Positions 17,520 to 25,473 of a stretch of DNA of 64,000 nt are shown here, piece after piece. The translations under genes and the position numbers were made by a program. The notes under the pieces are model-generated. The model did not search any database. It saw nothing but the letters and a program-made list of their open reading frames with translations, and was not told where the DNA came from. Source of the stretch: Sphingobacterium thalpophilum (GTDB lineage: Bacteria > Bacteroidota > Bacteroidia > Sphingobacteriales > Sphingobacteriaceae). The stretch's first letter is position 1, and each line of letters starts with the position of its first letter. Location of the stretch: the NCBI RefSeq assembly GCF_038396785.1, contig NZ_CP151087.1:930001-994000 (forward strand), in the 5' to 3' direction.

Positions 17520-17816
17520 TTATTTAACAAAATAGCGGTGTTCAATCACCTCTACTTTTTTGATATCCTTATCTTCCAGCACTTTCTTAACATCACAATG
17601 ACCAGTTACGCCGCGATAGATCAGCGCTCCGCCAAGGGTCAATCCTGATAATCCAGTCAGTGGTGATTTAAAAAGTTTTTTAACACCCAAGCCCAATATG
17701 AATCCGCCGGCAATCACCGACAGAACACGCTCAGAGGTGCCAATATTTTCTTCGATACAATCGTCTTCGATCTTTGTTTTTATCTTATCAAATGCAAAGT
17801 TTAGTAGGTTACTCAT
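17520..17816 (-). CDS. DUF2892 (YgaP-like membrane domain) protein
   Basis: Small inner-membrane protein of 98 residues. The pattern NIGTSERVLSVIAGGFILGLG followed by a second hydrophobic segment and GVTGHCDVKKVL matches DUF2892, the C-terminal membrane part of YgaP-type proteins found alone here. A Cys near the end is conserved in the family. I chose the ATG at 17816 because GGAG lies at a proper distance upstream (17823-17826), a start upstream at 17855 being less likely. Function unknown. Confidence 0.8.
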   Translation of the reverse strand: MSNLLNFAFDKIKTKIEDDCIEENIGTSERVLSVIAGGFILGLGVKKLFKSPLTGLSGLTLGGALIYRGVTGHCDVKKVLEDKDIKKVEVIEHRYFVK

Positions 17817-17951
17817 AATTATCTCCATTTTATTTATCGTACATGTTATAAACAAATGGTGTCCTAAAAAAGTTTAGGAATAGAATAATAGTTTTTTATG
17901 TTGTTTCTCCGACGACATCTCTTATATTCGTATTTAACAAATTAGAAATAC

Positions 17952-18797
17952 ATGCAAATCAAAAAATATTCTGGTGAATTGGTACCCTTTAATGGTGAAT
18001 CGCTACGTCATTCGCTTTCTCGTTCCGGTGCCAATGCTGACCAGGTCAATCAGGTCTACGATAAGGTACTCAACGAAATATATGATGGGATTTCAACAAG
18101 AGAACTCTATCAGCTGGCCTTTGATACGTTAAAAACTGTGCGAAATTCTTACGCCGCTCGCTACAGCCTTAAGAAAGCCCTGCGTGAACTTGGCCCCGAA
18201 GGTTTCTACTTCGAAAAATACATTGCCCACCTTCTGCGATCCATCGGATATGAAAGCACCACCGGACAGACCGTACAGGGACATGCCGTTTCCCATGAAT
18301 TGGATGTTGTAGCCTATAAGGACGGTAAACTGATCACCGCCGAATGCAAATTTCGAAACGATATTGACGAAAAAATATCCGTAACGACGCCCATGTATTA
18401 TCTTTCAAGATTCAAAGATATCAGCAATATCAATTATCAGTTTTTTGGAAAACAGCTGCAGTTTCAAGAAGGCTGGCTGATTACCAATGCATACTTCACC
18501 TCCGACTCGATTGATTTTGCCAAATACTATCATATCAACTTGCTTTCTTGGGATTATCCAAAAGAAAATAGCATCAAAAAGAGAGTAGACAAAGCTGTTT
18601 TCTATCCGGTCACTTGTCTCACAACTCTTTCCGACCTTGAGGAACAGCAACTGCTCAAAAATCAACTTATTTTGGTAAAAGATATCGTCAGTAATCCCGA
18701 AAAATTGGATCTCCTAAACTTAACAAAAGAACGGAAAGAAAAGGTCTTAAACGAGGCTCGCGAACTCATCAACTATCAGGTGGAAGAAGAGTATTAA
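17952..18797 (+). CDS. ATP-cone domain fused to a PD-(D/E)XK endonuclease-like domain
   Basis: A 281-residue fusion. Residues 1-85 form an ATP-cone: QIKKYSGELVPFNGESL and the closing SLKKALRELGPEGF are typical of the nucleotide-sensing cone of NrdR and ribonucleotide reductases. From about 86 an Mrr-like nuclease fold starts with FEKYIAHLLRSIGY (E89), then HELDVVAYKDG with D118, and TAECKF with E131 and K133, the complete PD-(D/E)XK set. A helical tail follows. It is a plausible DNA-cleaving enzyme gated by dATP/ATP levels. Monocistronic, convergent with ispE. The nuclease activity is inference from the motif. Confidence 0.82.
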   Translation: MQIKKYSGELVPFNGESLRHSLSRSGANADQVNQVYDKVLNEIYDGISTRELYQLAFDTLKTVRNSYAARYSLKKALRELGPEGFYFEKYIAHLLRSIGYESTTGQTVQGHAVSHELDVVAYKDGKLITAECKFRNDIDEKISVTTPMYYLSRFKDISNINYQFFGKQLQFQEGWLITNAYFTSDSIDFAKYYHINLLSWDYPKENSIKKRVDKAVFYPVTCLTTLSDLEEQQLLKNQLILVKDIVSNPEKLDLLNLTKERKEKVLNEARELINYQVEEEY

Positions 18798-18802
18798 TTA
18801 TA

Positions 18803-18853
18803 AAAAAAGGTGTTATGTATACCTGTTTGGACAGCTATACATAACACCTTTTT
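18803..18853. terminator. Bidirectional terminator between the ATP-cone gene and ispE
   Basis: Perfect long stem, aaaaaggtgttatgtata against its exact complement at 18836-18853, with A- and T-runs at the outer ends. Confidence 0.88.
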
Positions 18854-18871
18854 CAGTAGTTGATATTACTT

Positions 18872-19687
18872 CTAAAGCTTGGTCGGATAATAGATCTTGC
18901 CATATTTCGCAAGTTCGCTTAAATCTGTCTTTTTCCAAAATATACCATAAATGGCTGCTCCGGATCCTGACATAGAAGCGTAAATTGCTCCTTTTTGATA
19001 TAAAGTTTCTTTGATTTCTTTCAACAAGGGGTAACTTTCGAAAATACCATCCTCAAAATCATTTCGAATATGAAACTTCCACTCTTGGATGGGCAAACGA
19101 ATCGCTTCTTCCAAATTAACTTCGGGTGCCTTAGGTTGCACAGCAGCAAAAGCCTCAGCCGTAGAAATATGAATATTAGGCATAATTACCACAAGATGGT
19201 AGCCATCCAGATTTAGATTTAAGTCTTTAAAATCTGTCCCAATACCTGTTGCAAAAACAGGATTATTTGCGATAAAAAAAGGACAATCGGCACCTAGCTT
19301 TGCGGCGTATCCCGCCAGCTGCTCTTCAGTAAGATTCAATTGAAAGAGCGTATTGAGTCCCTTCAAAACAAAAGACGCGTCCGCAGAACCGCCGCCTAAT
19401 CCTGCTCCAATCGGAATTTGTTTGATCAAATCAATGGAAACGGGTGGAATGCCATAATCTTTTTTCAACAATTCAAAAGCTCTTATACAAAGGTTATCAT
19501 GGAGATTCCCTGGGATACGTTCCCCTTGAATGTTTAGTGTTGTCTCCGCAGCAGTCGTTTCCAATAATTCGATAATATCGTAAATCGGAAGTGGATAGAA
19601 AACGCTATTCAGTTCATGATAACCATCCGTACGCTTGGCAATGACTTGCAGCCCAATATTTAGTTTAGCGTTTGCAAAAAGTATCAT
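18872..19687 (-). CDS. ispE: 4-diphosphocytidyl-2-C-methyl-D-erythritol kinase
   Basis: GHMP kinase of the non-mevalonate isoprenoid pathway; phosphorylates CDP-methylerythritol. Seen: AKLNIGLQVIAKRTDGYHEL at the N-terminus, the ATP loop PIGAGLGGGSADASF near 90-104, LGADCPFFI, and the C-terminal GHMP motif SGSGAAIYGIF. Length 271 is normal. Follows apt on the same strand with a 30-base gap. Confidence 0.95.
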   Translation of the reverse strand: MILFANAKLNIGLQVIAKRTDGYHELNSVFYPLPIYDIIELLETTAAETTLNIQGERIPGNLHDNLCIRAFELLKKDYGIPPVSIDLIKQIPIGAGLGGGSADASFVLKGLNTLFQLNLTEEQLAGYAAKLGADCPFFIANNPVFATGIGTDFKDLNLNLDGYHLVVIMPNIHISTAEAFAAVQPKAPEVNLEEAIRLPIQEWKFHIRNDFEDGIFESYPLLKEIKETLYQKGAIYASMSGSGAAIYGIFWKKTDLSELAKYGKIYYPTKL

Positions 19688-19717
19688 GTGAATTGATCTA
19701 AATCGTATATTTCAAAA

Positions 19718-20245
19718 TTAATAACTTACCAATGAAAAGATATTATCACTGAACCTAGATAACCGTCCTTTCGCTTTAAGGAAATCCAAAGAGATAATAA
19801 AACTGTAGGCGACAATCTCCCCACCAAGTCGTTCAATAAGTTTACTGGCGGCAACGACGGTACCCCCTGTCGCTAAAAGGTCGTCGTGAACCAATATACG
19901 GCTTCCTTTTTCAAAAGCATCTTCATGGATTTCAATGGTTGCCTGGCCGTATTCCAGTGCATAGGATTCAGATACGGTTTTAAAAGGCAATTTACCTTGT
20001 TTTCGGATTGGAATAAAAGGCAAGCCCAGCCTATTGGCAAGTAAAAATCCAAATAGAAAACCCCGACTCTCAATTCCAGCAATAGCATCTATCTCTATGC
20101 CTTGCAATTGATCAATAATCGCATCAACCATTTCGCTACACAATGCCGCATCTTTCAACAAAGGAGTAATATCTTTAAAGACAATACCAGGTTTAGGAAA
20201 ATCCACAATATCCCGGATTTCCAGTTTCAATTTATCTTGAATCAT
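19718..20245 (-). CDS. apt: Adenine phosphoribosyltransferase
   Basis: Purine salvage enzyme joining adenine and PRPP to AMP. Signatures: DFPKPGIVFKDITPLL, IAGIESRGFLFG, PFIPIRKQGKLP and the PRPP loop ILVHDDLLATGGT. The ATG at 20245 gives 175 residues; an in-frame TTG at 20251 is less likely. The start overlaps the end of the upstream helix-hairpin-helix gene by 14 bases, so the two are co-transcribed. Confidence 0.95.
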   Translation of the reverse strand: MIQDKLKLEIRDIVDFPKPGIVFKDITPLLKDAALCSEMVDAIIDQLQGIEIDAIAGIESRGFLFGFLLANRLGLPFIPIRKQGKLPFKTVSESYALEYGQATIEIHEDAFEKGSRILVHDDLLATGGTVVAASKLIERLGGEIVAYSFIISLDFLKAKGRLSRFSDNIFSLVSY

Positions 20246-21194
20246 TCTCAAATATTAAATAAGGCGCAATCTTCGCAATCGCAAGATCTGAAAGTGTTCC
20301 TATTTTTGTCAAGTCCTCAATATTGACATAACTTCCATGCTGATCCCTATAATTGACGATTAGTTTCGCATCTTTAGGGCTAAGATACGGATGTTTGGCC
20401 AATGAATTTGCATCAAGCTTATTAATATTGATTTTTTTGATTCCATCTAAATTGGCTACAACAATATAGTCTTTAATCTGGTCATAGGTCTCGGCTGTAA
20501 CTCCATAAACCTCCTTTAATTGTTCTATGCGGTAGAACCCACCAAGAACCTCCTTATATTTCAAAATGCGTTTGGATAGAACCGAACCTATCCCTTTAAG
20601 ACTGATTAATGCTGTCGTATCACAGGTATTAATATCGATAAGCTCGGCTTTATTTCTTTCAAACTTATCGTAAAGCAAAGGCGCTTTATTTTGTTGTTTT
20701 GTTCGCGCTGAATCAGGCATTGTTTTGATTTGAATGTAGGGCTCTAATCTGTTGTAAAGTCGGCCATTGATCGAGTAAATTTTCTTCAGATCGGTTTTTA
20801 CTCTAAACCTTCCACCTTTTTTTTCATAGTTTTTCACGACCGCAATCTGTTTATCAGAAAGCCCCAACTTATGCCAATCAGCGTGTGGTAAATTGTTTGG
20901 ATCAAAATAGAATAGTTTGGTCTCTTCCAAAACCGAATGTTCAGATATTGCCCCCGCGCTTTTGTCTTTAGTCGAATAGGTTGCCTCGACCTCCTGTTTG
21001 TTTACTGGACGAGAGACCTCAAGAGAGTCATGAAAGGATTCTTCAAATAATTTGGCCTGATTGGGAATTGGATCGCGCGTATTGCTTTTAATCAAAGCAT
21101 AGATCGTCACAAACAGCACAATGATTACCAAAATAATGAAAAACCCATTTTGTTCTGTTTTATTAAATTTAAAATAAGCCAATAGCCTCTTCAT
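20232..21194 (-). CDS. Membrane-anchored helix-hairpin-helix protein (ComEA-like)
   Basis: A 320-residue protein with an N-terminal membrane anchor (FFIILVIIVLFVTIYALI, about 19-36) followed by a linker and three HhH units. These read as NLPHADWHKLGLSDKQIAVVKNY, INTCDTTALISLKGIGSVLSKRILKYKE, and LDANSLAKHPYLSPKDAKLIVNYRD. HhH domains bind DNA non-specifically; ComEA uses this fold at the membrane to take up DNA, and similar multi-HhH proteins are common in Bacteroidota. A role in DNA uptake is possible but unproven. Overlaps apt by 14 bases. Confidence 0.8.
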   Translation of the reverse strand: MKRLLAYFKFNKTEQNGFFIILVIIVLFVTIYALIKSNTRDPIPNQAKLFEESFHDSLEVSRPVNKQEVEATYSTKDKSAGAISEHSVLEETKLFYFDPNNLPHADWHKLGLSDKQIAVVKNYEKKGGRFRVKTDLKKIYSINGRLYNRLEPYIQIKTMPDSARTKQQNKAPLLYDKFERNKAELIDINTCDTTALISLKGIGSVLSKRILKYKEVLGGFYRIEQLKEVYGVTAETYDQIKDYIVVANLDGIKKININKLDANSLAKHPYLSPKDAKLIVNYRDQHGSYVNIEDLTKIGTLSDLAIAKIAPYLIFENDSR

Positions 21195-21240
21195 AAGCCG
21201 CTAAAAATTGGGATATCTAAATTTAATAAATTATAAGGAA

Positions 21241-21279
21241 AATAAAAAGGGAATTATTAAAAACAATTCCCTTTTTATT
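21241..21279 (-). terminator. Terminator after the HlyD gene
   Basis: Perfect arms aataaaaagggaatt and aattccctttttatt with a 9-base loop, 21 bases past the stop of the efflux adaptor. Confidence 0.85.
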
Positions 21280-21300
21280 AATTATTATCTACAAAGAGAT

Positions 21301-22605
21301 TTATAACTTTGACTTATCCACTTTTTCAACTTGGCTACCATCCTTTAAAGTTTTTGAAATAGCATCAAATGGCCGAGAGACCACTTCATCCCCTTTTTTC
21401 AGCCCTGAGGTAACGATGATATTTTTATCATCCTGAATACCGGTCTTTACCAACACCTGCTTAACAGTTTTATCTTTTAGGACAAATACATACTCCTCCA
21501 CTTTCATATTTGTATTGGTAGAATCTTTATCATCAGAACGCACAGTTACCGATTGAATCGGAACAACCAGCCCTTTATCATGTTTTGTAAATATCTGAAC
21601 GGTTGCTGAAAGCCCTGGCTTAAATGGCGATGCAACGTTCTCTTTCATCAAGTCCTGATACGATTCTGCACTGATGCGCACTTTTACATTAAAATTTGTT
21701 ACCTGATCTGTCGATGATGTCGTCGTCGTTGTTGTTGCTATATTTTTAGACGAGCTAGCAATTTCCGTCACAACACCTTTAAACTTCCTATCCTTAAAAG
21801 CATCGACTTCGATCTCAGCTTGATTCCCTACTCTTACATTATTAATATCATTTTCATTTACATCGACATTAACCTCCATCGAGCTCATATTGGCTATACG
21901 CATAATTTCTGTACCTGCCATCTGCGCCGTTCCAACAACACGCTCTCCTTTTTCGATAGACAAGAGCGAGATGATACCATCTGAGGGTGCGTAGATTGTC
22001 GTCCGATTCAAATTATCCTGTGCTTCTTTTACTGACGCTTGTGATTGGTCAATGCCATATTTTGCCGAACGTACCGTTTCCCTTTGTGCTTGGATAGAAG
22101 CCTGTGCAGCAAAATATTCGGCAGAACTTTTATCCATTTCTGAAGCAGAAATAACACGTTTTTCGAAAAGCTCCTGATTCCGTTTATAGGTAGCGGCAAC
22201 ATTTTTGAAGTTTTCTTCTTGTTGTTTTAATTGCTGTTGTGCAGCTGCGAGATTGGCCCGCTGTGAATTCATTGCCGCAACCGAACGATCATAACCAGAC
22301 TGCAAAATATCAGGTTTGATGCGACAGAGCACCTGTCCTTTTTTAACAAAATCACCTTCTTTAATGTTAAGCTCAACAACCTCTCCAGATACCTCCGAAC
22401 TCAACTTAACCTCCACCTCAGGCTGAATCTTCCCACTCGCAGAAACTAATTCATCGACATCGGCCTCCTTTACGACATCCACAGCGACTTTAGTAATCTC
22501 TCCCTTTCCAAACCAGCCAGCTTTAAAACCTATGAAGCCAAGGACCACCAAGAGCACTACGATGATCAGTATAATTTTTCCAATGCTACGTTTTTTCTTT
22601 GCCAT
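21301..22605 (-). CDS. HlyD/MacA-type periplasmic efflux adaptor
   Basis: Membrane-fusion protein bridging an inner-membrane pump and TolC. A basic N-terminus and one membrane helix (IILIIVVLLVVLGFIGF) come first. The lipoyl half-motif ASGKIQPEVEVKLSSEVSGEVVELNIKEGDFVKKGQ follows, then a long coiled-coil hairpin rich in Gln/Ala (about 95-185), the second lipoyl half DGIISLLSIEKGERV, and beta-barrel domains. MacA-like by length and Ser/Thr-rich insertion. I chose the ATG at 22605; the longer reading frame begins with a TTG that would overlap the TolC gene. No pump gene follows; a terminator does. Confidence 0.9.
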   Translation of the reverse strand: MAKKKRSIGKIILIIVVLLVVLGFIGFKAGWFGKGEITKVAVDVVKEADVDELVSASGKIQPEVEVKLSSEVSGEVVELNIKEGDFVKKGQVLCRIKPDILQSGYDRSVAAMNSQRANLAAAQQQLKQQEENFKNVAATYKRNQELFEKRVISASEMDKSSAEYFAAQASIQAQRETVRSAKYGIDQSQASVKEAQDNLNRTTIYAPSDGIISLLSIEKGERVVGTAQMAGTEIMRIANMSSMEVNVDVNENDINNVRVGNQAEIEVDAFKDRKFKGVVTEIASSSKNIATTTTTTSSTDQVTNFNVKVRISAESYQDLMKENVASPFKPGLSATVQIFTKHDKGLVVPIQSVTVRSDDKDSTNTNMKVEEYVFVLKDKTVKQVLVKTGIQDDKNIIVTSGLKKGDEVVSRPFDAISKTLKDGSQVEKVDKSKL

Positions 22606-22627
22606 TTCTTTTGTTAGTTCAAATAGA

Positions 22628-24013
22628 TTAATTGTTATCGAATTGAATTGGATTTCCAAGGTAATAATCGATGATCTTCGATCTGAATATTACGTTATAT
22701 TTTGCTTGAATAAGGTCAAATTCGGCCTTATTTCGTTCTGTTTGAGCTGTAAACAATTCCAGTGAATTCGCCATACCAATATCATAACGCTCCTTTGTTG
22801 CCTTGAATGCTGTTTCAGCACTTTCAAATGCTACAGTAGCCGAGCTATAGCGTTGTTTGGCCGCATTCACATCCAATACAGCCTGATTAACGGCCTTGTT
22901 TAAGTTATTTTTTGCCAACTGCTCGGATGCTTCCGCCTGTTTCAACCCAATCTTTGCCTTGGCCACATTCACTTTATTCTGATTTCTCGAAAAAATAGGA
23001 ATAGCAAGAGATAAACCTGTGAAAAATGACTTATTATCCGATACTTGCTGGCCAAAGGGCACTCTAAAAAGAGTTGCAGGATCTAAGGGATCGGTTTGTC
23101 TTGTCGTTGCAGAGGAGTAATTCGTTCCATAACTCACATTCAGATTGAGTGTAGGATAATAGCCTCCCTTCGCGATATCGATTTGTTTCAATGCCACCTC
23201 TTTATCCAATGCAGATTTGTGAATATCGGGCTGTAAGGTGAGCGCTTTTTGGTAAACATCCACGGCATTCTTATCCACTGCATGAACCAATATGGCTTCC
23301 AGACTCGGGCGTTCCAAAGAAATAACGGTTTCAGGAGGCATTTCCATCAACTGCTTCAAGGTCAACAAAGACATTTCGTATGAATTTTTTAGATTAACTT
23401 TGTTCAGTTCATTTGTGGCAACCTGATTTTTTGACTTAGCAAGATCGGCAATTGTTTTATTACCAACTGCAAATTGGATGGAGTCCAAAGAAAATTGTTG
23501 CTTTGATAAAGCAATCTGATCTTCACTGGCAACCATCATCTCATGATTGGTTATTGCTTCCAAATAATTCACCAACACATTGAGCACGAGATCATTCTTG
23601 ATCTTATCTACCTGAGTCGCTGTAGACTCCAGTTGCAATTTATTCGCTTTGATCTGATTGACCTGCTGAAAACCCTGAAATAAGTTGACACTAGATCCCA
23701 CGGAGCCACTGGTTCCTTTTGTCCAAGTGTTATTAACGATTCGTCCAGAAGTTAAATCGAAACCAAAACCATAACGGAAACTTTGATCCACAGTAGCACT
23801 CAGGTTTGGCAACAAATTACTTTTTGCCTGAAACAGGTCCTGCTCAGCAAGATCTTTGTTCAGGGCCGCTTGCTTTATCTGTACGTTCCGTTCCAATGTC
23901 ATACGAATGGCCTCGGCCACCCCCACAATCTGTTGGGCTTGAACCAAAACATTAGTTCCAAGAAATAACCCAGTAAATACTACTGCAGAATAATAAAATC
24001 TTTTCATGTCCAT
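22628..24013 (-). CDS. TolC-family outer-membrane efflux protein
   Basis: Outer-membrane channel with the two OEP repeats. A signal peptide ends at about VLVQAQQ. The first repeat region contains RMTLERNVQIKQAALNKDLAEQDLFQAKSNLLPNLSA; the second is in QAEASEQLAKNNLNKAVNQAVLDVNAAKQRY and ends ERYDIGMANSLELFTAQTERNKAEFDLIQAKYN. About 460 residues, normal. Several ATGs precede the signal peptide (24052, 24025, 24013, 24007); 24013 or 24007 are best because the hydrophobic core then follows directly. It is 22 bases upstream of the HlyD gene and forms an export pair with it. Confidence 0.92.
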   Translation of the reverse strand: MDMKRFYYSAVVFTGLFLGTNVLVQAQQIVGVAEAIRMTLERNVQIKQAALNKDLAEQDLFQAKSNLLPNLSATVDQSFRYGFGFDLTSGRIVNNTWTKGTSGSVGSSVNLFQGFQQVNQIKANKLQLESTATQVDKIKNDLVLNVLVNYLEAITNHEMMVASEDQIALSKQQFSLDSIQFAVGNKTIADLAKSKNQVATNELNKVNLKNSYEMSLLTLKQLMEMPPETVISLERPSLEAILVHAVDKNAVDVYQKALTLQPDIHKSALDKEVALKQIDIAKGGYYPTLNLNVSYGTNYSSATTRQTDPLDPATLFRVPFGQQVSDNKSFFTGLSLAIPIFSRNQNKVNVAKAKIGLKQAEASEQLAKNNLNKAVNQAVLDVNAAKQRYSSATVAFESAETAFKATKERYDIGMANSLELFTAQTERNKAEFDLIQAKYNVIFRSKIIDYYLGNPIQFDNN

Positions 24014-24061
24014 ATGTAGAACCATACATTTTTTTTTAGATTTGAACTTCATTTATCGGTT

Positions 24062-24673
24062 ATGTATTTTGTCAAATCTCCATTTTTCCTTAGATGGCTA
24101 TATCCCAAATCAATATGGAACATGCCACGTCATGAAAAAAAAGTCTATCTTACTTTTGACGATGGTCCAATTCCTGAAATTACACCTTTTATACTCGATA
24201 TCCTAAAAAAATATCAGGTGAAGGCAACATTTTTTTGTGTTGGTGAAAATATTAAAAAAAATCCACATTTGTTTCAACGAATTTTAGCGGAAGGACATCA
24301 GATGGGCAACCATACTTACAATCACCTCAAAGGCTGGGAGACAAATGATGAGCAGTATTTGGCAAATGTTGCAAAATGCCAGGAACTGACCCAAACCGAT
24401 CTTTTTCGCCCGCCTTATGCCCGAGCAACAAAATCCCAACTCCGTCAACTCTATAAAAAATACCGTGTGATCATGTGGGATATTATGTCGGGTGATTTTG
24501 ATCCGAATTTAAGTCCCCAGAAATGCCTCGAAAACGTTTTGCCCAACATTAAAAATGGCTCTGTTATTATTTTTCATGATAATATCAAAGCCATTCCCCG
24601 TGTCGAATATGTTCTCCCTAAAACAATAGAATTTCTATTAAAAAATAACTATCAGCTTTCGAGAATAGATTAA
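24062..24673 (+). CDS. Polysaccharide deacetylase (NodB homology, CE4)
   Basis: Metal-dependent deacetylase of 203 residues. Motifs: TFDDG at about 31-35, the metal pair HTYNH, RPPYA, MWDIMSGDFD and IIFHDN near the end. An N-terminal Phe/Leu-rich segment may be an anchor. Members remove acetyl groups from peptidoglycan, chitin-like or exopolysaccharide sugars; substrate not determinable here. Divergent from the TolC gene and overlapping the convergent DUF4249 gene by 4 bases. Confidence 0.9.
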   Translation: MYFVKSPFFLRWLYPKSIWNMPRHEKKVYLTFDDGPIPEITPFILDILKKYQVKATFFCVGENIKKNPHLFQRILAEGHQMGNHTYNHLKGWETNDEQYLANVAKCQELTQTDLFRPPYARATKSQLRQLYKKYRVIMWDIMSGDFDPNLSPQKCLENVLPNIKNGSVIIFHDNIKAIPRVEYVLPKTIEFLLKNNYQLSRID

Positions 24674-25467
24674 GGTTTACTTCTAGCAAACGTCACCTCA
24701 GATTCATAATATTTACCTACACTGACACTGAAATACCCCAATGCATTGTTGCTTAAATTTGAAATCGGATTAGATGGCGAAGCCGAACCAGGATTAATCA
24801 TTTGAAAACTATTCCAGTAATTGTAGGCGCCTACATCGATACATTGACGTAGGATACGCACACGATCACCAACTTTCAAATCTCTATCGCGGTCGACAAT
24901 ATCATGCTGCACCTCTAAGCCATTGTTATACTTATCGTTAAAGACATCAATAAAACGTAGTTTACCTCCATTCACCGACATCTTATACTTATAATAATTC
25001 CCTTTTTCCGGGGGGTCAACAAATACGAGAGTTGGATAATAAATGGTATCAGTAAAAATAATGCGCTGTGAAAGCCCTATAGAATCCACATCCACATAGC
25101 TGGGAACCTTTGATACCCCTTGGATCTCCCTTCCATCAGCGGTCTTTACCTGCAACTGGTAAGTGACCTTCTCCTGTAACCGTAATGTCTTATTGGTATA
25201 CAGCCCGTCAGCCCCCGCTTGAAACGTATAAGTGCGATTATTTTGCATATTCTTAACGATCACTTCTGCATCTGTTATCGGAGAAAACAGCGAGTCTTTA
25301 ATACTTACAACCTGCTGTATACTAATCTCATGCTGTTGATCCGAAACCATCAAATCTGCGGTGATAACCAATTGACCTGTATTTTCGGGCAGTTCCAATT
25401 CTATTTTGTCTTCGCAGCTCCCTAAAGTAAATAATGCAACAGCTATAACTCCTAATATCTTCTTCAT
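24670..25467 (-). CDS. DUF4249 lipoprotein, partner of a TonB receptor
   Basis: A 265-residue protein with a lipoprotein signal (VALFTLGSCEDKIEL). It shows the DUF4249 layout: an N-terminal Ig-like domain (GQLVITADLMVSDQQHEISI, ADGLYTNKTLRLQEKVTYQLQVKTADGREI), then a beta-rich C-terminal domain ending YFSVSVGKYYESEVTF. DUF4249 proteins are encoded beside TonB receptors of this type in Bacteroidota, and the receptor gene is 6 bases upstream. Likely an outer-membrane surface lipoprotein working with that receptor. Confidence 0.88.
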   Translation of the reverse strand: MKKILGVIAVALFTLGSCEDKIELELPENTGQLVITADLMVSDQQHEISIQQVVSIKDSLFSPITDAEVIVKNMQNNRTYTFQAGADGLYTNKTLRLQEKVTYQLQVKTADGREIQGVSKVPSYVDVDSIGLSQRIIFTDTIYYPTLVFVDPPEKGNYYKYKMSVNGGKLRFIDVFNDKYNNGLEVQHDIVDRDRDLKVGDRVRILRQCIDVGAYNYWNSFQMINPGSASPSNPISNLSNNALGYFSVSVGKYYESEVTFARSKP

Positions 25468-25473
25468 ACTTTG

